Of a stretch of 64,000 bases of DNA, positions 35,897 to 45,890 are shown piece by piece. Both the position numbers and the translations under genes were made by a program. Position 1 is the stretch's first letter, and every line of letters starts with the position of its first letter. The notes under the pieces were generated by a model that was not told the DNA's origin, searched no databases, and saw nothing but the letters and a program-made list of their open reading frames with translations. This stretch comes from Alphaproteobacteria bacterium (lineage in GTDB: Bacteria > Pseudomonadota > Alphaproteobacteria > TMED109): assembly GCA_022825705.1 (NCBI GenBank), contig JAJDWH010000010.1:248001-312000 (forward strand), given 5' to 3'.

Positions 35897-36949
35897 GATG
35901 AACCTGTTTTCCTGAGGCAGGGGACGAGACCCCCCGTTTCCGGGTTCAGCCGGATCAGATCGGACGAAGCTGGAAAGGAAACGAGCGGCGCGATTACCGA
36001 CTGCTAGAGCCGGTGGGAATATCCGCTCTCGTGTTCACGCATGTACGCGGGCGAGGCCCGGGGTGCGTCGTGGTCGGACGGGGGCACGGCAATCCGGCTG
36101 CGCCGAGCACGTTCCGGAACGGCGGGGCGGCACACCCGCGTTGACGAGGAGCGGTCGTTTGCCCGCGCGGCCCCCTTGTTCCAAGCGCGCAAGCAACTCT
36201 TGGCGGTGCCACGCGTTGGAGCTTACCGCGACCCGTCGATCCTCAATTTGCTGCTGGTTGGGGCGTTGGCGGGTCTTTGACCCGGCGGCAGTCACCGTTG
36301 ACCTTGAGGTGTTGTCTGCCGCGGTTGAAATTTGTTCGAATTCCTGACGCGGCGGCGAAACCCATTTGGCGGCGCGCAACCTCTCGTGTTTCCGGCAAGC
36401 CGGCACCAGCAGTGCACTAATTTTCATCGCCCAGATCTCTCCGCTGGTCGTTGATTTGGCACTACCGCAGGCGCGAGATGATGACTGTCGCGGCCCGGCG
36501 TCACAATTGCCGGCCAGCGACGCCGAGCGCAAATCTGCGAAGAATTGACAGGAATCCGGCACTGGGAGGGCGTCAAGCGGGCAGGCCGTTGCGACCACGA
36601 TCGGAGCAAGCGCCGCCGGCGTAGCGTGACGGTGTCAACGCCGACTGGCGTCTCGATCAGAGATGTTTCAATGCCTGCTGCCGCGCGACAGCGCGCATCT
36701 GGCCCGCACATCCTCCATGTCTCGGCCCATCTCGTCCCAGGGCGAGCCAGCTATCTCATTCGGCTCGTCGTCGGTCTCGACCATTCCCATCGAACAGGGG
36801 CCATCCGTTATCGCTACCGGGTCGCGCTTCGCGCCGGGCGGCCGACTGTGTTCCTCAAGGTGTCCGGGCGCGGCTCCGCCTGCACTGGTGCCGAACAGAT
36901 GGCCCGGGTCGGCCCGCTCCCTCGGGCCGTAACCGTTCCGTACGCGGTT
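35897..36949. other. Gene-poor stretch of about 1.05 kb
   Basis: No frame here has convincing coding character on either strand. The low-coordinate end must hold the promoter of the haloperoxidase-porin pair. Codons in frame with oppF remain open for 93 codons after the oppF stop (down to 36668), ending in an acidic stretch MGMVETDDEPNEIAGS, but there is no start or ribosome site that would make it a gene. It may include decayed sequence. Confidence 0.4.
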
Positions 36950-37984
36950 TCACTGCCCCAGATCCGATCGCTTGAACGGCGGCAGTCGCCCCTCCTCGAC
37001 GGCGTGGCAGGCAACCATGCCCCGGCCACGTTGCACTGGGGTCGGATCTTCTTGCCGGCAGCGTTCGTTTGCGAACGGACATCGCGGATGGAAGGAGCAG
37101 CCCGGCGGCGGATCAATCGGATCGGGAACCTCGCCCGGCACGGACACGCGCTCCCGGCCGGTCATCTCAACATCGGGGATCGTGTCGAGCAGCAAGCGCG
37201 TATACGGATGCTGGGGACGGCGAAACAGGTCCTTCGCGGCCGAAATTTCGCATAGCCGTCCGAGATACATCACCCCGATGCGGGACGATACGTGATAGAC
37301 GACCGAGAGGTCGTGGCTGATGAACAGGTAGGTCAGGCCGAAGCGCTGCTGCAGGTCTTTCATGAGGTTGAGAATTTGCGCCTGAACAGACACGTCGAGC
37401 GCTGAGGTCGGTTCATCGCATACCAGGAAGTCGGGATTCGCGGCGAGCGCACGGGCAATCGAGATGCGCTGGCGTTGCCCTCCCGAGAATTCGTGCGGAA
37501 ACTTGCGCGCGTCTTCCGGTGAAAGGCCCACTTGCCGGAGGGACTCGGCCACTTTCCCGCTCCGCTCGGACCGGTTGGCCACCAGCCCGAAGGCATCGAT
37601 CGGTTCCGCCACGATGTCTTCCACTCGCCAGCGGGGGTTCAAACTCGCGTATGGATCCTGAAAGATCATCTGCATCCGGCGGCGGATCGGCGCAATGTCG
37701 GACCGTCGCCGGAGGCCCGCCAGATCCATGCCATCGAAGAGGACGCTTCCCCGGGTCGGCCGATCCAGGCCCACCACCAAGCGCGCCACGGAGGATTTTC
37801 CGCATCCGGACTCGCCGACCAGGCTGAAAGTCTCGCCCCGCCGGATCGTGAACTTCACGCCGTCGACCGCTTTGAGCGTTTGCACCGGCAGACGTTCCAG
37901 AACCCGCGCGAGCCAAGGTCTCGAAACGTCGTACGTTTTCACCAGGTCGCGTACTTCGATAAGAGGCCCGGAGGAGTCAGTCAT
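36950..37984 (-). CDS. oppF: Oligopeptide/dipeptide ABC transporter ATP-binding protein (OppF/DppF type)
   Basis: 344 residues from the ATG at 37984, which lies inside the end of the oppD gene (8 bp overlap). Walker A GESGCGKSS, Q-loop FQDPYASLNP, signature SGGQRQR, Walker B FLVCDEPTSALD and switch His in ISHDLS are all present. The C-terminal oligopeptide-transporter domain has the Cys-rich CSFHPRCPFANERC motif that binds an Fe-S cluster or metal in the family. It is the last gene of the operon. Confidence 0.94.
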   Translation of the reverse strand: MTDSSGPLIEVRDLVKTYDVSRPWLARVLERLPVQTLKAVDGVKFTIRRGETFSLVGESGCGKSSVARLVVGLDRPTRGSVLFDGMDLAGLRRRSDIAPIRRRMQMIFQDPYASLNPRWRVEDIVAEPIDAFGLVANRSERSGKVAESLRQVGLSPEDARKFPHEFSGGQRQRISIARALAANPDFLVCDEPTSALDVSVQAQILNLMKDLQQRFGLTYLFISHDLSVVYHVSSRIGVMYLGRLCEISAAKDLFRRPQHPYTRLLLDTIPDVEMTGRERVSVPGEVPDPIDPPPGCSFHPRCPFANERCRQEDPTPVQRGRGMVACHAVEEGRLPPFKRSDLGQ

Positions 37985-38951
37985 CTGACCGCTCCTGGTC
38001 GAAGAGAAAGCAGGCTGCTGCTGCCTCCCCCGTGGTCTGCAGAACCGGACGCCTCCGACGGCAAAGATCGAACGCGTGGGGGCACCTGGAGTGGAATGCG
38101 CATCCGTCCGGGATCTCGTGCAGTCGCGGCATGGCCCCGTCAATCTGCGCCAGATCCGCGTCGTCGTGCCCGAGGCGCGGGATGGAATCCATCAGGCCTG
38201 TCGTATAGGGATGGGTGGGCGCTCTCAGGATCTGGCGGACACGCCCCACTTCGACGATTCGCCCCGCATACATCACGGCCACGCGATCCGCGGTCTCAGC
38301 GATCACCCCCATGTCGTGGGTAATGAGCATGATCGCGGTGCCCTGGTCACGGCACAGGCGCTTGAGAAGTGCAATGATCTGGGCCTGAATCGAGACATCG
38401 AGTGCGGTCGTCGGCTCATCCGCAATGATGAGACGTGGGCCTGCACAGACCGCCAAGGCAATCACGACGCGCTGGCGCATTCCGCCCGAGAACTCGTGCG
38501 GATAAGAGTCGATCCGATGTGCGGCGGCCGGGATTCCGACGTCCTCCAGTAGGCGAAGCGCGTGCCGCCGGGCGTCGTCAGCGGATCGATCGGAGTGCGC
38601 AAGGATGGTCTCGACCAGTTGCTGGCCAACGGTGAAGAGCGGATTGAGGCTGGTCAGCGGGTCCTGGAAGACGGAACCGATTTCTTTCCCTCTGATACGG
38701 CGCTTTTCTTCATCCGAAAGATGGTCGATCCGTCGACCATCAAATCGAATCTCTCCCCCAGCCACCCTGCCGGGCGGTTCGATGAGCCCAATGATCGCCG
38801 CCCCCGTTACCGACTTGCCGGCCCCCGATTCCCCCACCACTCCAAGGACCTCGCCCGCCTCGATCGTCAGGGAGATGTCGTCGACCGCGACGAGCGCACG
38901 ACGGCGCGTTGGGAACTCGACGCGCAGTCGGTCGACTTCGAGCAGCGCCAT
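37977..38951 (-). CDS. oppD: Oligopeptide/dipeptide ABC transporter ATP-binding protein (OppD/DppD type)
   Basis: 324 residues. Walker [27 protein letters not shown], Walker [13 protein letters not shown] and ITHDMG are present, with a C-terminal [14 protein letters not shown] motif. It forms a heterodimeric ATPase with OppF. It starts 3 bp after the oppC stop and overlaps oppF by 8 bp. Confidence 0.94.
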   Translation of the reverse strand: MALLEVDRLRVEFPTRRRALVAVDDISLTIEAGEVLGVVGESGAGKSVTGAAIIGLIEPPGRVAGGEIRFDGRRIDHLSDEEKRRIRGKEIGSVFQDPLTSLNPLFTVGQQLVETILAHSDRSADDARRHALRLLEDVGIPAAAHRIDSYPHEFSGGMRQRVVIALAVCAGPRLIIADEPTTALDVSIQAQIIALLKRLCRDQGTAIMLITHDMGVIAETADRVAVMYAGRIVEVGRVRQILRAPTHPYTTGLMDSIPRLGHDDADLAQIDGAMPRLHEIPDGCAFHSRCPHAFDLCRRRRPVLQTTGEAAAACFLFDQERSDD

Positions 38952-38953
38952 GG

Positions 38954-39898
38954 TTACCGCAGTTTCGGATTGAAAGCGTCGCGCAGCCAGTCACCAAGCA
39001 GGTTCACAGCCAGAACGAGAATTGCCAGCGCCGCCCCCGGGAACATGGTGATCCACCACTCGCCCGAAAACAGGAAGTCGTTGCCGATTCGGATCAGGGT
39101 CCCGAGCGATGGTTCCGTTGGCGGCACGCCCACTCCCAGGAAGGAGAGCGTGGCCTCGGTAATGATGGCCACGGCCAGGTGAATCGTTGCGATGACGAGT
39201 ACCGGGCCCATGGTGTTCGGCAGGATGTGTCGCAGCATGATCATGAGCGGATGAATGCCGATCAGGCGGGCGGCCTGGACGTACTCCTTGTTCTTTTCGA
39301 CCAGCGTGGTACCGCGCACGGTCCGCGCGTACTGCACCCAGCCGGAGATCCCTATAGCCACGATCAGTACCGGAATCGCCAGCTGATCCTGCAAGTCCGC
39401 CGGCAGGATGCTGCGCATCACGCCATTGAGCAGCAGCGCGATCAGGATGGTGGGGAACGATAACTGGATCTCCGCCGTGCGCATGATCAGTGCGTCCAGG
39501 CGCCCGCCGACGTATCCAGCGAGGAGCCCCAGGCTCACGCCAAGCACCAACGCAAGCGCGACCGAGGCAAGCCCCACCCCGATCGAAATCCGAGAGCCGT
39601 AGAGAATCGCCGACAGCACGTCTCGGCCCTGGTCGTCACTGCCCAACAGGAACCGATGGTCGTCCGCTGCCATCCATGCAGGTGGGATGTGGGCATCAAG
39701 AATGCTGAGCGAGGTGAGGTCAAATGGATCTTGCGGGGCGATCAGGGGCGCGAAGAGCGCTGCCATCATCATGATCGTCGCGACCGCCGCGGCGACAACG
39801 ACAGTTGGCGAACGTGAGAAACTGAACCAGAGATCGCTGTCGACAACCCGGCGGTACATTCCCCCCGCCCGGCCGCCTCGAGACGCATCCGTTCGCAC
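38954..39898 (-). CDS. oppC: Oligopeptide/dipeptide ABC transporter permease (OppC/DppC type)
   Basis: 314 residues from a GTG at 39898, 4 bp after the oppB stop; an ATG at 39859 (301 residues, MYRRVV) is the main alternative, and neither has a clear ribosome site. Six membrane helices are seen, with the N-terminal OppC-type DP-rich segment (LIAPQDPFDL), HRFLLGSDDQGRDVLS and the coupling motif EYVQAARLIGIHPLMIMLRHILPN split across the EAA loop. It is the second inner-membrane permease of the importer. Confidence 0.92.
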   Translation of the reverse strand: MRTDASRGGRAGGMYRRVVDSDLWFSFSRSPTVVVAAAVATIMMMAALFAPLIAPQDPFDLTSLSILDAHIPPAWMAADDHRFLLGSDDQGRDVLSAILYGSRISIGVGLASVALALVLGVSLGLLAGYVGGRLDALIMRTAEIQLSFPTILIALLLNGVMRSILPADLQDQLAIPVLIVAIGISGWVQYARTVRGTTLVEKNKEYVQAARLIGIHPLMIMLRHILPNTMGPVLVIATIHLAVAIITEATLSFLGVGVPPTEPSLGTLIRIGNDFLFSGEWWITMFPGAALAILVLAVNLLGDWLRDAFNPKLR

Positions 39899-39902
39899 CC
39901 GC

Positions 39903-40889
39903 TCAAGCCCCCGGGTCAGCGTTGCGCGTGGCGCGCAACCGCGGATCGATGACGTAGTAGAGGATGTCGACCACGAGGTTGATGGCCACGACGACAAACG
40001 CAATCAGGATCAGGTAGGCCGACATGATGGGAATATCCACGGTCTGGATCGACTGCAGGAACAGGAGCCCCATGCCCGGCCACTGAAACACGGTTTCGGT
40101 GATGATCGCGAAGGCGATGATCGACCCCAGTTGCAGGCCAGTGACCGTGATGACCGGTATCAGCGCGTTCTTCAGCGCGTGCCGGAAGTTGACCACGTAC
40201 TCGGGCAGGCCGCGGGCCCGGGCAAACTTGATGTAGTCGGTCCGCAGGACTTCCAGCATCTCCGAACGCACCAGCCGCATGATGAGCGTCATTTGGAACA
40301 GCCCAAGCGTGATTGACGGCAGGATCAGTGCTTTCAGCCCGGCTACGGTCAGCAATCCGGTAGACCACCAGCCGAAATCAATCACCTCACCGCGCCCGAA
40401 CGAGGGGAGCCAGCCCAGCATCACCGCGAACACGAAAATCAGCAGGATGCCGATGAGGAACGTCGGCAGCGATACGCCGGCCAACGACACCGTCATCAAC
40501 ACGTGGGCGAAAAGCGTGTTTCGACGCAGTCCGGTATACACCCCCATGGGGATGCCGAGCGCCAGCGCCAGCAGCGCTGAGAAAACGGCGAGTTCCAGGG
40601 TGGCCGGCATGCGCGACAGGATCATGTCGGCGACCGGCTTCTTGTGTTGGTAGGAAATACCGAAGTCGAAGGTGACGGCGTCCAGCACGAACCGGCTGAA
40701 TTGCACGAGGATGGGGTCATTGAGCCCCAGGGCTTCTCTTAGTTCCTCTCGCTCTTCAAGCGTGGTCTCGATGCCAACCATCTGGTGCACCGGGTCACCG
40801 ACGAACTGGAACATCGAGAACGCGATCAGCGCCACGAAGAACATCACCAGAAGCGATTGCATCAGCCGTTTCAATATGAAGGCAAGCAT
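39903..40889 (-). CDS. oppB: Oligopeptide/dipeptide ABC transporter permease (OppB/DppB type)
   Basis: 328 residues with six helices: the usual N-terminal start FILKRLMQSLLVMFFVALIAFSM split by the first helix, GLNDPILVQFSRFV, and the EAA loop DYIKFARARGLPEYVVNFRHALKN in the C-terminal half. It pairs with OppC. The binding-protein gene lies 571 bp upstream in the same direction, so B-C-D-F may be expressed from their own promoter or by read-through. Confidence 0.93.
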   Translation of the reverse strand: MLAFILKRLMQSLLVMFFVALIAFSMFQFVGDPVHQMVGIETTLEEREELREALGLNDPILVQFSRFVLDAVTFDFGISYQHKKPVADMILSRMPATLELAVFSALLALALGIPMGVYTGLRRNTLFAHVLMTVSLAGVSLPTFLIGILLIFVFAVMLGWLPSFGRGEVIDFGWWSTGLLTVAGLKALILPSITLGLFQMTLIMRLVRSEMLEVLRTDYIKFARARGLPEYVVNFRHALKNALIPVITVTGLQLGSIIAFAIITETVFQWPGMGLLFLQSIQTVDIPIMSAYLILIAFVVVAINLVVDILYYVIDPRLRATRNADPGA

Positions 40890-41460
40890 CGTCGTCGATT
40901 TCGCCTCGCGCGAGCCAGTCGCCGAATCGGCCGCCAGGGGAGCGGTGGGGAGCGTGTTGGGTCCCGATCTGCAATTGCGACCGTGGCCTGAGACTAAACA
41001 TGCCTGCGGGGCGGGACAGACGCCAACACCCCGCGCGCCCGGTCGCCGTCAGGGTCCGATTCGCTGGGGGCGGGCGGCAAGTGGCGCCTGACCGGCCGGG
41101 AATCGGCTCTGATCCGGCAGGGGCGCTGCTACTCGCACGTGGTCCGTATCGCCGTGATCCGAGGCCAAGGCAGGTCGGACGCCGGCGCCCCTGACAACGC
41201 TGAGCACGGGGCGCAGAGAAACGGCCCCCCCGATTCGGCACGACATGACGGAACCGCAGAGACCTTGGAAGGTCCTTGCGCTACGGACAATCGCTCAGCG
41301 ACAAGGCGGGTCGGGTTGCGTTTTATCGCTGGGTGAAGTTGGTCACGCCGTTCCGGGAGACGTCGACCGGGAGCTCCACGTTCGGGCGTCGGATACCGAC
41401 GGTCCGGGCCGCGGCAGGGGGCGTCAGTGTCGCGTCACCTTCCGATCCAGGGCCAGCGTG
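40890..41460. other. 571-bp spacer between the binding-protein gene and oppB
   Basis: No frame in this stretch looks coding. Such spacers after binding-protein genes often contain RNA hairpins that raise expression of the binding protein over the permeases, but I found no long perfect inverted repeat here. It probably also contains a promoter for oppBCDF. Confidence 0.35.
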
Positions 41461-43035
41461 TTAGCGGATGTTCACGTAGTACAACATGAACTGGTTGTCC
41501 GGGCTCTGCACCAGGTCGACCAGGTCGCTCTTTCCCCAGGCCAGGCCCTGCTGGTGGAGGGGGATGTACCCGAAGTCGTCGTGCACCAGCCGGTAGGCCT
41601 CCGCAATCATGGCGTCGCGCGCATCGGGGTCGGTCTCGACAAGAATCTTCTTGGTCAGCGCGTCGACCGCCGGATTACAGTAGTTGCCGAGGTTGAACTT
41701 GCCGGCGCCGTCGGCTTCCTGGCAGTGGATCAGGTTGTAGAGCACGTTCCAGCTGTCGAAGCTGCCCGGCGTCCAGCCCAGCAGATATAGACTCGTCTGG
41801 TAGGCGGGCCCCAGGACTTTCTTGAAAAAGAGGGCTTTTGGCTGGGCGAGCAGCTTCACCTTGATGCCGATCTTGGCGAGCATCGCACTGACGGCGATGC
41901 AGATTCGCTCATCATTGACGTAACGGTTGTTCGGACAGTCCATGCCGATCTCGAAGCCGTCCGGATATCCGGCCTCCGTCAGCAGCTGTCTCGCCAGCGC
42001 AGGATCGAAGGCGTGTCGCGCGAATTCGCCGGAACGCGCGAACAGTGTGGGCGAGATCATGAGGGCGGATGGCGTGGCAAGATTTCGCATGACCTTGCTC
42101 CCGATCGCCTCGACATCGACGGCGTGATACAGGGCGGCCCGAACCCGATCGTCCTTGAACGGATTTGTCCCCCGAACGTCGGATTCCAGCAGTTCGTCAC
42201 GGCCCTGATCGAACCCGAGAAAGATCGTTCTCAGTTCCGGGCCAACCAGCACCGATGTCCCGTCGTTTGCCTGCACCCGTCTGATGTCCTGCACGGGCAC
42301 CGGATAGGCCATGTCGATTTGCCCGGAGAGCAGCGCCGCAACGCGCGTTGCGTCCGAACTGATGGGCGTCATCACTACCTCGGTGAGGTTGTGTTGGGGT
42401 TGGTCCCACCAATCCGGATTCGGCCTCAGGACCGTCCTGACATCGGTCTCCCGCTCCACCACCATGAACGGACCCGTGCCGTTGGTGTGGAAGTTGGCGT
42501 AGTTCTCGGTGCCCGCGGTAACGCTCGCCGGTTGCACGGCGTCGTGCTCTTCCGTCCACTCCTTGTCCATGATGTACCAAGTACCCCACTCGGAGTGGAG
42601 AATTGGATTGGGTGCCGGGGTAATGAAGTCGACGGTGTGAGTGTCGACCTTGACCACCTTGACGTCCGCCGCGATTCGGGTCTTGAGATCAGAGCCCGTG
42701 GCGCGGACCCGGTTCGCCGAAAACACCACGTCGTCGGCGTCGAACGCGTTCCCGTTGTGGAATGTCACGTTCTTCCGTAGGTAGAAACGCCAGCGTGTCG
42801 GCTCCAGGACTTCCCATCGCTCGGCCAGCGCCGGCTGAATTTCGAGGTCCGGGCTGCGCCGGATGAGGCCTTCGTAGACGTTGCCCAGGAAACCCAGCGT
42901 GAACGTCTCGTTCAGTACGTAGGGATCCAGCCCCTGGGCGTCCCCTTGGAACGCCCATCGAAGCGTCTTCGCTTCGACGGCGCCGGCTGTCGCAACAGCG
43001 ATCAGGGCCGCGCACATCATCGCCGTTCGTGGCAT
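41461..43035 (-). CDS. ABC transporter substrate-binding protein, family 5 (peptide/nickel type)
   Basis: 524 residues from the ATG at 43035; 24 extra codons open upstream lack a signal-peptide look. A signal peptide (about 1-22, ending VEA) precedes LRWAFQGDAQGLDPYVLNETF, RWEVLEPTRWRFYLRKNVTFHNGNAFDADDVVFS split over the family motif, and a C-terminal GYIPLHQQGLAWGK. Family 5 proteins deliver di- or oligopeptides, glutathione or other small molecules; the ligand cannot be read from sequence. It begins the transporter locus. Confidence 0.91.
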   Translation of the reverse strand: MPRTAMMCAALIAVATAGAVEAKTLRWAFQGDAQGLDPYVLNETFTLGFLGNVYEGLIRRSPDLEIQPALAERWEVLEPTRWRFYLRKNVTFHNGNAFDADDVVFSANRVRATGSDLKTRIAADVKVVKVDTHTVDFITPAPNPILHSEWGTWYIMDKEWTEEHDAVQPASVTAGTENYANFHTNGTGPFMVVERETDVRTVLRPNPDWWDQPQHNLTEVVMTPISSDATRVAALLSGQIDMAYPVPVQDIRRVQANDGTSVLVGPELRTIFLGFDQGRDELLESDVRGTNPFKDDRVRAALYHAVDVEAIGSKVMRNLATPSALMISPTLFARSGEFARHAFDPALARQLLTEAGYPDGFEIGMDCPNNRYVNDERICIAVSAMLAKIGIKVKLLAQPKALFFKKVLGPAYQTSLYLLGWTPGSFDSWNVLYNLIHCQEADGAGKFNLGNYCNPAVDALTKKILVETDPDARDAMIAEAYRLVHDDFGYIPLHQQGLAWGKSDLVDLVQSPDNQFMLYYVNIR

Positions 43036-43448
43036 GGAGGTTCCTCCCTGTCGTCGCTGCTTATCCACTCGAAACGGAACCGGCAGGTTCTGTCCCGAGG
43101 CGTCCATGCGGACACTAGAACGTGATCCTCCACAAGAGAACCGGCACCGGCCCCGCGTGAGGTGGGGGGAGCAAGGAGTTTGCCGCCGTCGGTGGTGGCC
43201 ACTGCCGAGTACCCGAAGGCAGCTGGGGGCGTGCGGCGGACCATGCCGTCAGATGGCCGGACGGCAGTTTCAATGCACGGGCCTCCCGCCGGGTTTAGGC
43301 GCTTCCGCTCCGGGCCCCATAAACGATTGCAAACGCGGCCCGACACGCGGCGTCCGCATCCGCGGGTCGGCATCATCCCATCGAGAACGTCTGCACACCG
43401 GATCAATCAGCCGGCGCGGTTCCCCCGGCCGGACTGCGTCCGTCTAGA
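43036..43448. other. Intergenic region between the RND transporter gene and the binding-protein gene
   Basis: 413 bp. It contains the promoter of the binding-protein gene at its low-numbered side of the operon path and the end of the RND cluster. No gene, repeat or clear terminator was recognised. Confidence 0.35.
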
Positions 43449-45782
43449 TCACCGTTGGTCGATTGCGGTCTTGTCCGGCCTCACGAGCCAGGCACCCAGG
43501 GCCGGCAGCAGGACAACCGCCCCGATCATGTTGACCAAGAACATGAACGTCAGCACCGTGCCCACGTCCGCCTGGAACTTCAGTGGCGCGACGATCCACG
43601 TAGCGACCCCGACGGCCAGGGTGAGGGCGGTGAGGACGACCCCCGCTCCGGTGGTGGCCAGCGTCCGCTCATAGGCCGTGGCGAAGTCCAGGCCCTCCGC
43701 AAGCAGGGTGCGGAGCCGTCCGTAGATGTAAATGCCGTAGTCCACCCCGATTCCCGCCCCGAGCGCCACGACCGGCAGGGTGGACACCTTGAGGCCGATC
43801 TCGAGCAGCCCCATGAGGGCGTAGGCGAGCAGGGAGACCACCGCGAGCGGCGCAATGATGCACACGGTCGCCGCCGCCGACCGGAAGGAGAGCAGGCACA
43901 GCACGATGACCGCGGCGTACACGTAGGCGAGGATCGGGAACTGCGACGCTGCCACCTCTTCGTTGGTCGCCGCCATCACCCCGACGTTGCCGGAGGCGAG
44001 TCGGAACGCGGTGCGGTCGTCCGGATTCGCGGCGTCGAATGCCTTCACCGCGTCGACCACGCGCTCGATGGTCTCGGCCTTGTGGTCGGTCGTGTAGATC
44101 GACACCGGCATGACGCTGCAGTCGAGGTTGAGCAACCCGCTGCTCGTCGGCACCGGAGAGACCGACTGGACGATCATGTAGCGATTGCGGGGGAGGGTCC
44201 GCCACTTGAGGCTGCCCTCGTTCCACATCGCGTTGATGTTGCTCATGGTGCCGGCGAGCCCGCGCACCGACTGAACGCCCTCCACGTTGCGGACGTGCCA
44301 TTCGAAGGCGTCGAGGGTGCGCATCACGTCGTAGTCGATGCAGCCCTCCGCCACCGTCTCCACGATCACCGTCAGGACATCCACACCGATGTCGAAACGG
44401 TCGGTGATCACGGCCGAGTCGAGGTTGTAGACGGACTCGGCCCGCAGCTCCGGCACACCCTGATGCTCGTCGCCAATCCGGACCTCCGGCGCCACGTACG
44501 CGCCGGCGGCCAGGAGCACGAGGGCCACACCGATCACGGCGGCGGCGGGGCCCCGGTGTGCGAGACGCGCCATCCGCGACCACACCGGCTGCAGCAGGTC
44601 GTCGCGCTCGCGCGTCGCGCGGCGCTGTGCGTCGCTTGCCTCGAAGTACGAGAGCAGGACCGGCAGCAGCGCCAGGTTGGTGAGGATGATGGCCGCCACG
44701 CCGAGGCTCGCCGTCATGGCGATCTCCTTCATGACCTGGACCTCGATGAACGAGATGGTGATGAAGCCCACCGAGTCGGAGGCCAGCGCAACCGCGCCCG
44801 GCAGCAGGAGGCGGCGGACGCTCGCCCGCGCGGCCGCGAGAGCGGTGGCGCCGCCCGCTTCCTCCGCGCGCATCGCGCTCACCATCTGGACCCCGTGGCT
44901 CACGCCGATCGCGAACACGAGGAACGGCACCAGGATGGACATCGGATCGACGCCGAAACCCAGCGCCGTGACGCCGCCGAGCTGCCAGACCACCGCGACC
45001 AGGGAACAGGCGAGCGGCGGTATCGTCAGCCGGAGCGACCGGGTGTAGGCGTAGACGAACAGCGCCGTGATCAGGACCGCGATCCCGAAGAACGCGACCA
45101 CCCGGGTCGCGCCGGCCGCGATGTCCCCCACCACCTTGGCGAACCCGATGACGTGCAGGTCGACGTGCACGTCCACCTCCGCGTCCGCGGTAACCGTCTG
45201 GCGGATGCGTTCCAGCTCGCCCGCGACCTCGATGTAGTCGAGTCGCTCGCCGGTGTTGGGGTGGAACTCCTGCAGCTTGGCGGCCACGATCGCGCCGGTG
45301 AAGTCGTTGGCCACCAGGCGTCCGACGAGACCGGCCTTGATGATGTTCTCCCGTACCCGGGCGAAGCCCGCGTCGGTGGGCTCGAAGTCCACCGGCAGCA
45401 CGTTCCCGGCCGCCACGCCATCCTCCACCACCTCGATGAACCGCACGTTCGGCGTGAGGATCGAGAACACTTGGGTCCGATCGACGCCCGGCAGGAAGAA
45501 CGTTGCATCGGTCACTTGCCGGAGTGCCTCGAAGAACCCGGGCGTGAACATGTCGCCGTCGCGCGCCATCACCGCGATCAGGACGCGGTCGGCACCGCCG
45601 AACTCGTCGCGGTACTCGAGGAAGGTCTGCATGTACTCGTGCTCGACGGGTACCAGCTTGGTGAAGCCGGCATCCACGCGGAGCCCCGTCGCGGACCATC
45701 CCATCGCGATGGTGACGAGCGCGAATGCCGCCAGCACGAGCGGGCGGCGGGCGAACAGGAGCCGTTCGATGCGCTCCGTCAC
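43449..45782 (-). CDS. RND/MMPL-superfamily transporter
   Basis: 777 residues from a GTG at 45782 (VTERIERLLFARRPLVL is the family-like start); a GTG 17 codons earlier is possible. The topology is RND-like: one helix, a large periplasmic domain with DAGFTKLVPVEHEYMQTF, six helices including a cluster at ALITALFVYAYT and SILVPFLVFAIGVSHGVQM, a second periplasmic domain, and a final helix bundle (PVVALGAGIGVDYGIYIYGR). The GVSHGVQM and GVDYGIYI motifs place it with the lipid/hopanoid-type RND group. It is the last gene of the DUF1302-DUF1329-YCF48-RND cluster and may move hydrophobic compounds in the envelope. Very high third-position GC gives unusually long antisense frames. Confidence 0.87.
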   Translation of the reverse strand: MTERIERLLFARRPLVLAAFALVTIAMGWSATGLRVDAGFTKLVPVEHEYMQTFLEYRDEFGGADRVLIAVMARDGDMFTPGFFEALRQVTDATFFLPGVDRTQVFSILTPNVRFIEVVEDGVAAGNVLPVDFEPTDAGFARVRENIIKAGLVGRLVANDFTGAIVAAKLQEFHPNTGERLDYIEVAGELERIRQTVTADAEVDVHVDLHVIGFAKVVGDIAAGATRVVAFFGIAVLITALFVYAYTRSLRLTIPPLACSLVAVVWQLGGVTALGFGVDPMSILVPFLVFAIGVSHGVQMVSAMRAEEAGGATALAAARASVRRLLLPGAVALASDSVGFITISFIEVQVMKEIAMTASLGVAAIILTNLALLPVLLSYFEASDAQRRATRERDDLLQPVWSRMARLAHRGPAAAVIGVALVLLAAGAYVAPEVRIGDEHQGVPELRAESVYNLDSAVITDRFDIGVDVLTVIVETVAEGCIDYDVMRTLDAFEWHVRNVEGVQSVRGLAGTMSNINAMWNEGSLKWRTLPRNRYMIVQSVSPVPTSSGLLNLDCSVMPVSIYTTDHKAETIERVVDAVKAFDAANPDDRTAFRLASGNVGVMAATNEEVAASQFPILAYVYAAVIVLCLLSFRSAAATVCIIAPLAVVSLLAYALMGLLEIGLKVSTLPVVALGAGIGVDYGIYIYGRLRTLLAEGLDFATAYERTLATTGAGVVLTALTLAVGVATWIVAPLKFQADVGTVLTFMFLVNMIGAVVLLPALGAWLVRPDKTAIDQR

Positions 45783-45890
45783 GGGCTCGGCCTGCCGGCG
45801 GCGCCCGCCGTCCTCCCGGCGCGCGCGCGGCACGGGCGGCGGTGCCTGCGCCCATGCGGCGAGAGGACGGACACGGTCTCCATCGGGGCG

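Noticed and set aside
35994-36598. Overlapping frames of 60-190 codons in the gene-poor stretch near 36 kb
   Set aside because: None shows conserved motifs, a signal peptide or codon bias like that of neighbouring genes.
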